Source: Xylanibacter ruminicola (GTDB taxonomy: Bacteria; Bacteroidota; Bacteroidia; Bacteroidales; Bacteroidaceae). From it: a stretch of DNA of 64,000 nucleotides. Position 1 is the stretch's first letter. Each line of letters begins with the position of its first letter. Where the stretch lies: NCBI GenBank assembly GCA_015060625.1, contig SUYC01000009.1, positions 62,001 through 126,000 of the forward strand, read 5' to 3'. Positions 6,839 through 15,663 of this stretch are shown here, piece after piece. Made by a program: the position numbers and the translations under genes. The notes under the pieces are model-generated. The model saw only the letters and a list, made by a program, of their open reading frames with translations, ran no database searches and was not told where the DNA came from.

Positions 6839-9751
6839 ATGAGGCGTGTAATATCCTTACTGATAACTGTTTTTGTGCTTGGGCAGATGTCCATGGCATG
6901 CCCCGTGTCGCTCAGAATTATGTCGCAGACACCTGTTCAGGGCATCGAGGAGGCACGAAAGCTTATGTTCGACCACTATGGCATGATGTGGGTAGGTACC
7001 GATCAGGGCTTGCGCTCGTTCGATGGCTACAGCTTCAAAACCTACCGCAACAACGCTTATACCCCTGGCATCCTGCCTAATAACTATGTACGTTCGATGA
7101 CCGAAGACCAGCACGATGGTCTTTGGATAGGTACCCGCGATGGTCTGGCTCGTTTCGACCGTCGTCGCGGTTCGTTTAAAACGTATCATCTGCGTGGCGA
7201 TCAGGCCCGATTGATTAATACCCTTTATACTGATAAAAGCGGTACGGTGTGGGCTGGAACCAATGCAGGCGTGTCGCGATACAATGCAAAAACCGACGAT
7301 TTCATCGATATAAACCTCTCGGCTGGCGTGATTTCGTTTGCCGAAGATGCCCGTGGTAATCTGTATATAGGTACGTGGGAGGGCGGTTTGCTGCGCCTGA
7401 ACAAGAAAACTGGTAAGATGGTAAGCTATCCGCCGTTAAGTACGCGTAATACCGCTCAGACCATGTTGATGGACAGTCGCGGTCGCTTGTGGATTGGCAC
7501 CTGGGAGCATGGTATTGTGCGCCTGGACCATCCCGAAAACGAGACGGCACCTGGCATGCACAAAATGAACGAGGGTAGAACCGATTTTCGTACATTCCAT
7601 CGACTGGTTGAAGATTCCGTCAGTCATGCTGTGTGGGGTTGCTGTATTGAGGGACTGACCCGAGTTGATATGGATAACGAGGCCGAGGTTGAGAACTATC
7701 CGATACTCACCTTCTGCTACGATATGGTGACAGATGGCATGGGTAACCTGTGGGCACTTACCCGTAACAACGGTATCGTGCACCTGAGCACTAAACCATC
7801 GCCTTTCCACTTCTATCATCTGGATCCCGCTGGATTGGAGCTGCCTGTAAACCGCATTCAGAAGGTGTTTACTACCGATGGTAACCGTTTCTGGTTAGGT
7901 TTGCAGCCTTACGGACTGGCCCTTTACGATCGCCAGGCCGGTCAGGTGCTGTACAATAACCACATTCCCGGACTGGAGAACGAGACTGGTCAGCAGGGCA
8001 TATACGTACAAACTATCTCTGATATGATCGAGCGCCCCGATGGCAGTATATGGCTGGCCAGCTCGCGAGGGGTTGTGATTTGGAAAGAGGGCGAACCGGC
8101 ACGCCTGTTAGTGCGTAGTAACTCACCGTTTATCGGCGATAGCGAAGTAAATGCTTTTCATGCATTAACTGATGGCGCAGTGCTGGTGGGTCAGAATAAT
8201 GGTCTTGGTATTGCGTTTAGCGAGAATAAAGGACGTTTGCTGAAGATGACTGAAGGTAAACGCGACTTTAGCAATTGTCATGTTTTATCCATATCCGAAG
8301 ATCATCATCATCGCTTGTGGATAGCCACCGAGGGACAGGGTATTATCCGCATCACCAGAAGGCTCGACGATCCTAAGTCGTTTACCTATCACCAGTACGC
8401 TCCTGTTGCCAACAATTATCCTATTGATGAGGCTACGGCAGTGTACGAGGATGCCAACCACCATTTATGGGCCATTTCTAATAGCGGCGATTTCTTCCAA
8501 TATAACGATGAAACCGATGTTTTTGAACCTGTAAACCACCGTTATTACATTGGCATGGGTAGCATCTACTCTATCCAAGGCGACAGTAACGGTCGTATCT
8601 GGCTTTCAACCGATAAAGGTTTGGTGCGCTTTGCGCCATCGGATAAGCAGGGGACAACCACGTACTATAACATGGAGGATGGTATCGAGACCATCAGCTT
8701 CTCGTCGAATGGTGCTTTCAGCTATGGTAAGGAACTCTTTTACGGCAGTGCCAAGGGCTTCTTCTCGTTCGATGCTGCCGAGATAGAACGCTGGCAGCAG
8801 GGGGCCTCGCCATCGTTGGTGGTTACCGAACTGATGATTGACGATAGACCTTACCTTTGGCAGGACTCTCTGCACCGTCAAAGGATATCGGCCGACCAGC
8901 CCTTCTTTACGCAAAAAATCACCATTCCATCGGATGCTCGTAAGTTCTCGGTAGAGTTTGCATTGCTTACCTATCAGAACCAGGAACAGTGCCGATATGC
9001 CTATTACTTAGAGGGTTACGACAACGACTGGCACGATACCGATGCCCAGAACCGTGTGGCTACCTACCAGAACCTGCCCTCGGGAACCTACCATCTGAAG
9101 TTGCGTGCTGTAGATAGTTACGGACGACTGGTTGAAATGCCTTACGCTATTATGGTACGTGTACTGCCGCCATGGTATCGCACCTGGTGGGCCTATCTCA
9201 TTTACCTGGTGCTGCTACTGGCCGCTGCCTATGGCGTAAAAGAGTGGTATAAAGCTCGTGTTAACCGCCGTGCCCGTCTGCAGCAGCGTGTGAGCGAACT
9301 GTTGCACTACCGCGAGATGATGGTGATGAAGCAGTTTATCAATAAGCCTAGCGGCAAGGCTGAGCGTGAGGGTGCCCGTAAGGTGCTCGAGGTTGAGGAG
9401 CAGCAACACTCATCGCCCGACGAGCTGTTCCTGCAGAAAGCTATCGAGTGTGTGAAACAGCATATTGATGATGCCGACTACGATCGTGAGCAGTTTGCCA
9501 GCGATATGTGCGTATCGTCATCTACCCTCTATAACAAGCTGCGTGCCCTGACAGGCGAGAATGTTACTGCCTTTATCAACAGCATCCGACTGAAAGAGGC
9601 CTGTCGCATTCTCCGTCAGAAGCCGAACATAAAAATGACCGAACTCTCCATGGCCGTTGGTTTCAATACGCCTAAGTATTTTACCAAGTGCTTCAAGAAA
9701 GAGTTCGGTGTGCTGCCTAGCGAATACTTGTCGCAGGATGAAGAGCTTTAG
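6839..9751 (+). CDS. Membrane-anchored propeller-AraC regulator lacking kinase and receiver
   Basis: Probable transcription regulator of the adjacent utilisation locus. Of 970 residues, 1-21 are a signal/anchor. About 30-690 hold repeated two-component-regulator propeller motifs (MWVGTDQGLRSFDGYSF, LWIGTRDGLARFDRR, VWAGTNAGVSRYN). A Y_Y_Y domain follows (about 715-765, RYAYYLEGYDNDWHD), then one membrane helix (about 783-803), a short linker with charged helices, and an AraC-type HTH (about 865-965, ending VGFNTPKYFTKCFKKEFGVLPSEYL). The hybrid systems that normally own this sensor have a histidine kinase, receiver and then AraC domain. Here nothing between the helix and the HTH resembles an H-box, ATPase or receiver Asp. 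It would therefore act as a one-component transmembrane activator. Clean reading frame, no sign of a recent deletion. Confidence 0.9.
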   Translation: MRRVISLLITVFVLGQMSMACPVSLRIMSQTPVQGIEEARKLMFDHYGMMWVGTDQGLRSFDGYSFKTYRNNAYTPGILPNNYVRSMTEDQHDGLWIGTRDGLARFDRRRGSFKTYHLRGDQARLINTLYTDKSGTVWAGTNAGVSRYNAKTDDFIDINLSAGVISFAEDARGNLYIGTWEGGLLRLNKKTGKMVSYPPLSTRNTAQTMLMDSRGRLWIGTWEHGIVRLDHPENETAPGMHKMNEGRTDFRTFHRLVEDSVSHAVWGCCIEGLTRVDMDNEAEVENYPILTFCYDMVTDGMGNLWALTRNNGIVHLSTKPSPFHFYHLDPAGLELPVNRIQKVFTTDGNRFWLGLQPYGLALYDRQAGQVLYNNHIPGLENETGQQGIYVQTISDMIERPDGSIWLASSRGVVIWKEGEPARLLVRSNSPFIGDSEVNAFHALTDGAVLVGQNNGLGIAFSENKGRLLKMTEGKRDFSNCHVLSISEDHHHRLWIATEGQGIIRITRRLDDPKSFTYHQYAPVANNYPIDEATAVYEDANHHLWAISNSGDFFQYNDETDVFEPVNHRYYIGMGSIYSIQGDSNGRIWLSTDKGLVRFAPSDKQGTTTYYNMEDGIETISFSSNGAFSYGKELFYGSAKGFFSFDAAEIERWQQGASPSLVVTELMIDDRPYLWQDSLHRQRISADQPFFTQKITIPSDARKFSVEFALLTYQNQEQCRYAYYLEGYDNDWHDTDAQNRVATYQNLPSGTYHLKLRAVDSYGRLVEMPYAIMVRVLPPWYRTWWAYLIYLVLLLAAAYGVKEWYKARVNRRARLQQRVSELLHYREMMVMKQFINKPSGKAEREGARKVLEVEEQQHSSPDELFLQKAIECVKQHIDDADYDREQFASDMCVSSSTLYNKLRALTGENVTAFINSIRLKEACRILRQKPNIKMTELSMAVGFNTPKYFTKCFKKEFGVLPSEYLSQDEEL

Positions 9752-9826
9752 TTTTCGGCAGTGATATAAAAAACTACACGAAATCCTCAGGAAATACAAA
9801 AAATATGTATTTTTTCGCGAAAACAC

Positions 9827-9857
9827 TTGTATATATCGCTATTTTTGACTATCTTTG
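9827..9857 (+). promoter_or_regulatory. Promoter of the fumarate reductase operon
   Basis: TTG at 9827-9829, 20 bp spacer, TATCTTTG at 9850-9857. The ATG of the cytochrome b gene is 73 bp further on, leaving a leader of about 65 nt. Confidence 0.75.
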
Positions 9858-9930
9858 TCCCCTAATCACGAGAGCACGTACTAACAAGTAAGTATATAAC
9901 ATTCAATAATTCATTAAAACTCAACAACTT

Positions 9931-10620
9931 ATGTGGTTATTCAATTCATCAATTGGTAGAAAAGTTGTAATGTCTGTTACGGGCATTGCGCTCATTCTGT
10001 TCCTGACCTTCCACGGTTGCATGAACGTAGTGGCGCTGTTCTCGGAAGAGGGTTACAACATGATTTGCGAATTCCTGGGTGCCAACTGGTATGCTGTTGT
10101 AGCAACACTTGGTTTGGCTGCCTTGGCAGTGCTTCACATTGTGTACGCATTCATCCTGACTGCGCAGAACCGTACCGCTCGTGGCGACAACCGTTACGAG
10201 ATTGCTACCGAGGTTAAGGCTGGCAAGGTAGAGTGGGCTTCAAAGAACATGCTCGTTCTGGGTCTCATCATCCTCATTGGCTTGCTCGTTCACCTCTGGA
10301 ACTTCTGGTACAACATGATGTTTGCCGAGCTTGTAGGCGCTATGCCTGCTATCAGCCCAACAGATGGTTTCGGCTGGATTAAGGAAACATTCTCAAATCC
10401 TGTATTCGTAGTTATCTACATTGTATGGCTTGCTGCTATCTGGTTCCACCTCTCACACGGTTTCTGGAGTGCTATGCAGACTCTGGGTGTTAGCGGTAAG
10501 ATCTGGCTCAAGCGCTGGATGTGCATTGGTAACATTTATGTTAGCGTGCTCATGCTTATGTTCCTCGTAGTAGTTCTGGCTTTCGCATTTGGTTGCGCTC
10601 CAAGTCTTGGCTGCTGCTAA
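9931..10620 (+). CDS. frdC: Fumarate reductase/succinate dehydrogenase cytochrome b subunit
   Basis: Membrane subunit that anchors the catalytic FAD and Fe-S subunits and passes electrons from quinol through haem b. The 229 residues hold about five membrane helices; candidate haem-ligand histidines lie in LTFHGCMNV, AVLHIVYAF, LLVHLWNFW and IWFHLSHGFW. Length and pattern match the single-gene dihaem cytochrome b of Bacteroidetes frdCAB/sdhCAB operons. First gene of the operon, 39 bp before frdA. In an anaerobic Prevotella-like cell the physiological direction is probably fumarate reduction to succinate, though the sequence alone cannot tell it from succinate dehydrogenase. Confidence 0.93.
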   Translation: MWLFNSSIGRKVVMSVTGIALILFLTFHGCMNVVALFSEEGYNMICEFLGANWYAVVATLGLAALAVLHIVYAFILTAQNRTARGDNRYEIATEVKAGKVEWASKNMLVLGLIILIGLLVHLWNFWYNMMFAELVGAMPAISPTDGFGWIKETFSNPVFVVIYIVWLAAIWFHLSHGFWSAMQTLGVSGKIWLKRWMCIGNIYVSVLMLMFLVVVLAFAFGCAPSLGCC

Positions 10621-10657
10621 TTTAATTGTAAATTGTAAATTGCTAAATTGTAAATTA
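10621..10657 (+). repeat. A/T-rich tandem-like spacer between frdC and frdA
   Basis: The gap holds near-repeats of AATTGTAA/AATTGCTAA (about four units in 37 bp). No recognisable ribosome-binding site is present. Similar short A/T repeats occupy other gene borders in this window. Confidence 0.5.
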
Positions 10658-10659
10658 TC

Positions 10660-12639
10660 ATGGCAAAAGTATTAGATTCAAAGATTCCTGCAGGTCCAGT
10701 ACCTGAGAAATGGAAGGAATATAAGGCTCACCAGCGTTTGGTTAACCCCAAGAACAAGCTGAAGCTCGATATTATCGTAGTAGGTACCGGTTTGGCTGGT
10801 GCTTCTGCAGCTGCTTCACTTGGCGAGATGGGCTTCAATGTGATTAACCTGTGTATCCAGGATTCTCCACGTCGTGCTCACTCTATTGCTGCTCAGGGTG
10901 GTATCAACGCTGCTAAGTGCTACCAGAACGATGGTGACTCTATCTACCGTTTGTTCTATGATACCGTTAAGGGTGGTGACTATCGTGCTCGTGAGGCTAA
11001 CGTATATCGTCTGGCTGAGGTATCAAATAATATTATCGACCAGTGTGTGGCTCAGGGCGTACCTTTCGCTCGTGAGTACGGTGGTATGCTGGCTAACCGT
11101 TCATTCGGTGGTGCTCAGGTGAGCCGTACATTCTATGCTAAGGGTCAGACCGGTCAGCAGCTGCTGCTGGGTGCTTACAGCTCATTGAGCTGCCAGGTAA
11201 ACGCCGGTAAGGTGAAGCTCTACACCCGTTACGAGATGGAGGATGTTGTTATTGTTGATGGCCGCGCTCGTGGTATCATCGCCAAGAATCTGGTTACTGG
11301 TAAGCTGGAGCGTTTCTCGGCTAATGCCGTAGTTATCGCTACTGGTGGTTACGGTAACACTTACTTCCTCTCAACCAATGCTATGGGATGTAACTGTACC
11401 GCAGCTGTTCAGTGCTACCGCAAGGGTGCTTATTTTGCAAACCCATCATACGTTCAGATTCACCCAACATGTATCCCTGTTCACGGCGACAAGCAGTCAA
11501 AGCTTACTCTGATGTCAGAGTCGCTGCGTAACGATGGTCGTATCTGGGTTCCAAAGAAGCTCGAGGATGCTAAGGCACTTCAGGCAGGAACCAAGCAGGG
11601 TTGGGAGATTCCTGAGGAGGACCGCGACTACTATCTGGAGCGCCGTTATCCTGCATTCGGTAACCTCGTACCACGCGACGTTGCCAGCCGTGCAGCTAAG
11701 GAGCGTTGCGATAAGGGCTTCGGCGTGAACAACACCGGTTTGGCTGTGTTCCTCGACTTCTCTGAGTCAATCAACCGTCTGGGTCTTGATGTCATCATGC
11801 AGCGCTATGGTAACCTGTTCGAGATGTACGAGGAGATTACCGACGTATTCCCTGGCGATGTTGCTAACGAGATCAATGGCGTGAAGTACTACAAGCCCAT
11901 GATGATTTATCCTGCTATCCACTACACCATGGGTGGTATCTGGGTTGACTACGAGCTGCAGACTACTATTCCTGGTCTCTTCGCTATCGGTGAGTGTAAC
12001 TTCTCTGACCACGGTGCTAACCGTCTGGGTGCTTCAGCTCTGATGCAGGGTCTGGCCGATGGTTACTTCGTGCTGCCTTACACCATCCAGAACTATCTGG
12101 CTGATCAGGCTGTTTGGCCGAAGATTCCTACAGACCGTCCTGAGTTCGACGAGGCTGAGAAGGGTGTTCAGGCAGAGATTGACCGTCTGATGAACATCAA
12201 GGGTAAGCGCTCTGTTGACTCTCTGCACAAGGAGCTGGGTCATATCATGTGGGAGTATGTAGGTATGGGCCGCACCGCTGAGGGCCTGAAGGAAGGTCTG
12301 AAGAAGATGCACGAGCTCGAGAAGGAGTTCGATACCAACCTCTTTGTTCCTGGTACTAAGGAGGGTCTCAATGTGGAGCTCGATAAGGCTATCCACCTCC
12401 GTGACTTCTTCACAATGGGTCAGCTCGTAGCATTCGACGCTCTCTCTCGTAACGAGTCTTGCGGTGGTCACTTCCGCGAGGAGTATCAGACCGAGGAAGG
12501 CGAGGCTAAGCGCGACGATGAGAACTACTTCTACGTAGGCTGCTGGGAGTACAAAGGCAAGGGCAACGAGCCTGAGCTCATTAAGGAGCCACTGGAGTAC
12601 GAGGCAATCAAGGTACAGACACGTAACTATAAGAACTAA
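10660..12639 (+). CDS. frdA: Fumarate reductase/succinate dehydrogenase flavoprotein subunit
   Basis: Catalytic subunit interconverting fumarate and succinate. The 659 residues show a Rossmann dinucleotide motif ([19 protein letters not shown], about 37-55), the covalent-FAD segment ([17 protein letters not shown], with the His in AHS), the substrate-site IHPT segment (VQIHPTCIP) and the late FAD/active-site segment ([14 protein letters not shown]). Length is typical of the larger Bacteroidetes/epsilon-type A subunit. It lies between the cytochrome b and iron-sulphur genes in the usual C-A-B order. Confidence 0.96.
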   Translation: MAKVLDSKIPAGPVPEKWKEYKAHQRLVNPKNKLKLDIIVVGTGLAGASAAASLGEMGFNVINLCIQDSPRRAHSIAAQGGINAAKCYQNDGDSIYRLFYDTVKGGDYRAREANVYRLAEVSNNIIDQCVAQGVPFAREYGGMLANRSFGGAQVSRTFYAKGQTGQQLLLGAYSSLSCQVNAGKVKLYTRYEMEDVVIVDGRARGIIAKNLVTGKLERFSANAVVIATGGYGNTYFLSTNAMGCNCTAAVQCYRKGAYFANPSYVQIHPTCIPVHGDKQSKLTLMSESLRNDGRIWVPKKLEDAKALQAGTKQGWEIPEEDRDYYLERRYPAFGNLVPRDVASRAAKERCDKGFGVNNTGLAVFLDFSESINRLGLDVIMQRYGNLFEMYEEITDVFPGDVANEINGVKYYKPMMIYPAIHYTMGGIWVDYELQTTIPGLFAIGECNFSDHGANRLGASALMQGLADGYFVLPYTIQNYLADQAVWPKIPTDRPEFDEAEKGVQAEIDRLMNIKGKRSVDSLHKELGHIMWEYVGMGRTAEGLKEGLKKMHELEKEFDTNLFVPGTKEGLNVELDKAIHLRDFFTMGQLVAFDALSRNESCGGHFREEYQTEEGEAKRDDENYFYVGCWEYKGKGNEPELIKEPLEYEAIKVQTRNYKN

Positions 12640-12654
12640 GAAGGATTTGTAATT

Positions 12655-13413
12655 ATGGCAAGAAATATTTCATTCACAATCAAGTTCTGGCGCCAGAACG
12701 GCCCCAAGGACCAGGGACATTTCGACACCCACGAAATGCACGATATTCCCGATGATACCTCGTTCCTCGAGATGCTCGACATCCTGAACGAGGAGCTCAT
12801 CAACGAAGGCAAGGAGCCCTTCGTATTCGATCACGACTGCCGCGAGGGTATCTGCGGTATGTGTTCGCTCTACATCAACGGTACACCTCACGGTCTTACC
12901 GAGCGTGGTGCTACCACCTGTCAGCTCTACATGCGCCGTTTCAACGATGGCGATGTCATTACCGTAGAGCCTTGGCGTTCGGCCGCCTTCCCTGTCATCA
13001 AGGACTGCATGGTTGACCGTACAGCCTTCGATAAGATTATGCAGGCTGGTGGTTATACCACTATCCGCACAGGTCAGGCTCAGGATGCTAACGCTATTCT
13101 GATTCCTAAGGAGGATGCCGACGAGGCTATGGACTGCGCATCTTGCATCGGTTGCGGTGCTTGTGTAGCAGCTTGTAAGAATGGTTCTGCCATGCTGTTC
13201 GTTTCGTCTAAGGTTAGCCAGCTCGCCCTGCTTCCTCAGGGCCGCGTAGAGGCTGCCCGTCGTGTGAAGAACATGATCGCCAAGATGGACGAGCTTGGTT
13301 TCGGTAACTGTACTAACACCCGCGCTTGCGAGGCTGTATGTCCTAAGAACGAGACTATCGCTAACATCGCTCGCCTGAACCGCGAGATGATTAAGGCTAA
13401 GATGGCTGATTAA
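12655..13413 (+). CDS. frdB: Fumarate reductase/succinate dehydrogenase iron-sulphur subunit
   Basis: Electron-transfer subunit with three clusters. The N-terminal plant-ferredoxin-type site is visible as [17 protein letters not shown] with a later Cys (TTCQLY). The 4Fe-4S site is [14 protein letters not shown] and the 3Fe-4S site is [13 protein letters not shown]. It is 252 residues long, as expected, starts 15 bp after frdA and is followed 25 bp later by a strong terminator, so it ends the operon. Confidence 0.96.
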   Translation: MARNISFTIKFWRQNGPKDQGHFDTHEMHDIPDDTSFLEMLDILNEELINEGKEPFVFDHDCREGICGMCSLYINGTPHGLTERGATTCQLYMRRFNDGDVITVEPWRSAAFPVIKDCMVDRTAFDKIMQAGGYTTIRTGQAQDANAILIPKEDADEAMDCASCIGCGACVAACKNGSAMLFVSSKVSQLALLPQGRVEAARRVKNMIAKMDELGFGNCTNTRACEAVCPKNETIANIARLNREMIKAKMAD

Positions 13414-13437
13414 TGTAATTACACATTATCTATATTA

Positions 13438-13472
13438 AAAGCGCCGCAGTTTTTACGCTGCGGCGCTTTTTT
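13438..13472 (+). terminator. Intrinsic terminator of the frdCAB operon
   Basis: Perfect 12-bp stem (AAAGCGCCGCAG at 13438-13449 with CTGCGGCGCTTT at 13458-13469), an 8-nt loop and a run of T. The A-run before the left arm makes it partly usable from the opposite strand, where the convergent cupin gene ends at 13490. Confidence 0.92.
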
Positions 13473-13489
13473 ATGTGCTGTGGGTAGTG

Positions 13490-13960
13490 TTACTCCAATG
13501 GGATATCGGGGTGCTGTACGGCCAGTGGCAGGTCTTTCTGCGAAAGGTAGAACATGTACAGAATAACCGGTTTAGTGCCGCGGTTCTCGCCATGGTGTAT
13601 GGTGCCTACCATCTCAACTACGGCCTCGCCCTCGTGTACCACCTTGGTCTTGCCATCCTGTCCGATAATGGTCAGCTCGCCCTGCGTCAGTACACCGTAG
13701 TTCATAGCTACGTGGTGGTGCCATCCCAACTTCTGTCCTGGAGGGAACACGTACTTTACGGCCACCAGTTCGGGGCGCCCCTGGAAATAGTCGGGCAACT
13801 CTACACCGTCCCAACTCTGACTTGTACGAATCAGCTCTACGCTCTCTACCTTGGCCGCTGCTCCGTTATCGGCGTGCGAATTAAGGCAAGCGGTAAAAGT
13901 AGTAGCTGTTGCCAACATGGCTGTTGCCACGATAGCATGCATAAATACCTTTGTGTTCAT
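13490..13960 (-). CDS. Small cupin-domain lipoprotein
   Basis: Predicted exported protein of 156 residues with a single cupin barrel. Signal peptide MNTKVFMHAIVATAML... ends in a lipobox (TFTAC). Cupin motif 1 is seen as GWHHHVAMNYGVLTQGELTI (two metal-binding His, then Glu) and motif 2 as GTIHHGENRGTKPVILYMFY. A start 75 bp further upstream is possible but lies before the -7 box at 14006-14013, so the shorter form is chosen. Cupins of this type bind metals or small polar ligands; no reaction can be named. It stands alone between two terminators. Confidence 0.8.
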   Translation of the reverse strand: MNTKVFMHAIVATAMLATATTFTACLNSHADNGAAAKVESVELIRTSQSWDGVELPDYFQGRPELVAVKYVFPPGQKLGWHHHVAMNYGVLTQGELTIIGQDGKTKVVHEGEAVVEMVGTIHHGENRGTKPVILYMFYLSQKDLPLAVQHPDIPLE

Positions 13961-14005
13961 GATAAATAATGTTGTTAATAGATTATACTTATTGATATTA
14001 TGTTG

Positions 14006-14013
14006 CAAATGTA
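14006..14013 (-). promoter_or_regulatory. -7 box of the cupin gene
   Basis: TACATTTG on the minus strand, with TTG 19 bp upstream (in GGTTGCG). It leaves a leader of about 40 nt before the ATG at 13960. Confidence 0.7.
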
Positions 14014-14069
14014 CAAATAATTCTTCATCACGCAACCAAACTGTTACCTAAATATTGTTAATAGAGATC

Positions 14070-14102
14070 ATAAAGCACGGACTCTTGTAAAAGAATCCGT
14101 GC
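14070..14102 (-). terminator. Terminator downstream of the amidase cassette
   Basis: 12-bp stem with one mismatch (GCACGGATTCTT with AAGAGTCCGTGC read on the minus strand), a 4-nt loop (TTAC), then TTTA. It lies 7 bp after the amidase stop and marks the end of the cassette transcript. Confidence 0.8.
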
Positions 14103-14109
14103 CTAAAAC

Positions 14110-14535
14110 TCATTTGGGCTGAAGATCGGCGTACTCTTTTGTGACACTCTCGATGCATGGGCAATCCTTCATCGGGTTCAGGTCGTGGTGCCCCACGATA
14201 ACGGCTCTAGGATAGCGCCGATGCAAATCTTCCAGTAGTGTACGCAGGGCCGCCTTCTGCTCCGGTGTGCGCGTATCGGCGGGTTGTCCCCGAGCATTCA
14301 GTCCTCCTTCGTAGCACACCCCGATGGAGTACTTGTTATGGTTCACGCAGTGGGCACCCACCAGCCATTCCGGTCGTCCAGCCTCAATCTCTCCGTTACG
14401 ACGGACCACGTAGTGATAGCCTACACCAAACTTAAAGCCTCTATCACGATGCCAGGTATCTATCTGGGCCACCGATGATGTCTGGTCGGGCCGCACTGCC
14501 GAACAATGCAACACTATCAGGGTTATCGACCGCAT
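14110..14535 (-). CDS. PGRP/amidase_2-type N-acetylmuramoyl-L-alanine amidase
   Basis: Zinc hydrolase predicted to cut the bond between muramic acid and the stem peptide of peptidoglycan. In 141 residues the type-2 amidase fold is complete: IVLHCSAVRP (zinc His), GFKFGVGYHYVVRRNGEIEAG, NKYSIGVCYEGG, and VGHHDLNPMKDCPC (second zinc His and zinc-site Cys). There is no signal peptide; export would need another route or release by lysis, as with phage endolysins. The start overlaps the upstream small gene by 13 bp, so translation is probably coupled. The same trio (HU-like, tiny hydrophobic protein, amidase) recurs in Bacteroidetes genomes by my recollection of their annotation. Confidence 0.93.
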   Translation of the reverse strand: MRSITLIVLHCSAVRPDQTSSVAQIDTWHRDRGFKFGVGYHYVVRRNGEIEAGRPEWLVGAHCVNHNKYSIGVCYEGGLNARGQPADTRTPEQKAALRTLLEDLHRRYPRAVIVGHHDLNPMKDCPCIESVTKEYADLQPK

Positions 14536-14627
14536 GACTGTACAGCAATAGTTCCCAGAACTGTTGTAATCACTGTTGCCACAAATCGCAACACCTTAGC
14601 TACTCTATTCCAATTTACTCTTAACAT
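14523..14627 (-). CDS. Smalltalk-like 34-residue hydrophobic protein
   Basis: Tiny protein MLRVNWNRVAKVLRFVATVI..., ending AVQSCGR. It has a basic N-terminus, one hydrophobic helix (about 10-29) and a Cys two residues from the end, in the pattern of the family named smalltalk in Bacteroidetes annotation. It lies between the HU-like and amidase genes, as members of that family do, and overlaps the amidase start by 13 bp. The helix and near-terminal Cys suggest a membrane peptide; it could conceivably help the signal-less amidase reach the periplasm, in the manner of a pinholin, but that is conjecture. Too short for standard gene callers. Confidence 0.78.
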   Translation of the reverse strand: MLRVNWNRVAKVLRFVATVITTVLGTIAVQSCGR

Positions 14628-14647
14628 AGGCTTTTATTTTTAAAGGA

Positions 14648-15214
14648 TTAGTCACCATTTGGTCCGTGGCTAGAGTTACCGCCGCCGCCGGTATTATCAC
14701 CGCCGGTGTTTCCGCTATTGCCACTGTTGTTGCCACCAGTCGAAGGCTGATCGGTTGGCGAATCTGGGTCTTCGATATTACCTGGGTCGGTACTGGTAAC
14801 ACGCTTTACGATCTTACCCTCACGGTCGTAACAGGTAATGTTGATAGCCGTGTCCTTCAGCTCATCCTTGATCTCAACCGATGGTGAGAAAATCACACGT
14901 CGGGTGGTGATCAGTCCCGTACTTACCTTGCTCACGTCCTCTACTGTGGTGGCCCTCACACCGAATCGCATACGTCCTAGGCCAGGGATGGCGATGGAGT
15001 GTCCCTCGGTGGCCCAAACCTTTACCACCTGTCCGATGGCATCCCATGCTGCACTCAGGGCACCCTCGGCGATACCGCTGCGAACAGAGGCCTCGCTAAT
15101 AACCTTCTGTGCCGACAGTGTGTTGTAGATCTCGGCCTGCATCATAAAACGATACTTGCCTGCATCCTTGCCTACCTTGAGCTCGCGCTCTACTGCTTTT
15201 ACTTTAATTGCCAT
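14648..15214 (-). CDS. HU-like DNA-binding protein with Gly/Asn-rich tail (HU-HIG type)
   Basis: Probable nucleoid-associated protein of 188 residues. About 1-125 is a divergent HU/IHF domain: MAIKVKAVERELKVGKDAGK opening, helical dimer segment LSAQKVISEASVRSGIAEGALSA split by a turn, and RMRFGVRATTVEDVSKVSTGL in place of the HU arm. About 126-150 forms a beta segment (INITCYDREGKIVKRVTS), and the rest is a low-complexity Gly/Asn/Ser/Asp tail (GGNNSGNSGNTGGDNTG and on). This matches the HU-HIG class, in which HU is fused to a wHTH, Ig or Gly-rich part. First gene of the HU-smalltalk-amidase transcript; own -7 box at 15268-15275. Confidence 0.9.
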   Translation of the reverse strand: MAIKVKAVERELKVGKDAGKYRFMMQAEIYNTLSAQKVISEASVRSGIAEGALSAAWDAIGQVVKVWATEGHSIAIPGLGRMRFGVRATTVEDVSKVSTGLITTRRVIFSPSVEIKDELKDTAINITCYDREGKIVKRVTSTDPGNIEDPDSPTDQPSTGGNNSGNSGNTGGDNTGGGGNSSHGPNGD

Positions 15215-15267
15215 AAGCTACATTAAACATTAAAAATTAAACATTAAAGATTGTCTGATTGACATTG

Positions 15268-15275
15268 CAAAGATA
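15268..15275 (-). promoter_or_regulatory. -7 box of the HU-like/smalltalk/amidase operon
   Basis: TATCTTTG on the minus strand, 54 bp before the HU-like start. No clear -33 TTG at the standard distance. The leader is A/T-rich with repeated AATGTTTAAT-type units. Confidence 0.6.
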
Positions 15276-15346
15276 CCACATTTTGCAAGGGCATTGGTGA
15301 ATTACGACCGTCTATGGGAGATAGGGCTACATAAAGTGATTTAAAG

Positions 15347-15526
15347 TTATAAGTCGATATCCAACTTGTTAGCAATAAACTTAATCACCACTGGTGGCAA
15401 CATCCTTGCCCTGGGTTGCAGTCCAAGTGCCTCTAACTCTTTACGATAAGGCTTGCACCAACGGTTCAAGGTATTCAAACTTACTCCAGCCTTATCGGCC
15501 AACTTCTGTTTCGACATTGATTTCAT
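15347..15526 (-). CDS. DUF4248-like small HTH protein (59 residues)
   Basis: Short protein starting MKSMSKQKLADKAGVSLNTL, then NRWCKPYRKELEALG. The pattern is a helix-turn-helix of the bacteriophage-excisionase/DNA-binding sort (KLADKAGVSLNTLNRW), and the size and wording fit the DUF4248 family that accompanies VapE and HU-like genes in Bacteroidetes. It ends in IKFIANKLDIDL. It sits between the HU-like gene and vapE on the same strand. Two copies of a 15-bp sequence lie directly upstream (15546-15604) and may be its own operator or its promoter control. DNA binding is inferred from the fold pattern. Confidence 0.78.
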   Translation of the reverse strand: MKSMSKQKLADKAGVSLNTLNRWCKPYRKELEALGLQPRARMLPPVVIKFIANKLDIDL

Positions 15527-15545
15527 AAGCTATCTTTTTGTTTTT

Positions 15546-15604
15546 TTTGAAAAGTACCTAATGTTTTTTTGCACGCTAACTACTTTACATTTGAAAAGTA
15601 CCTA
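15546..15604 (-). repeat. Two direct repeats of TTTGAAAAGTACCTA
   Basis: Identical 15-bp copies at 15546-15560 and 15590-15604, 44 bp apart start to start (about four helical turns), on the same face upstream of the DUF4248-like start at 15526. This spacing and position suggest an operator pair. Confidence 0.7.
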
Positions 15605-15663
15605 GAGAAAAAATAATCTTTAATGTATGACACATTTGACAGATTAATTTGTAAAAGTTACGT

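Noticed and set aside
10000..13400. Long open frames antisense to frdA, frdB and other highly biased genes
   Set aside because: They are shadows produced by the codon bias of real genes and show no domains or start signals.
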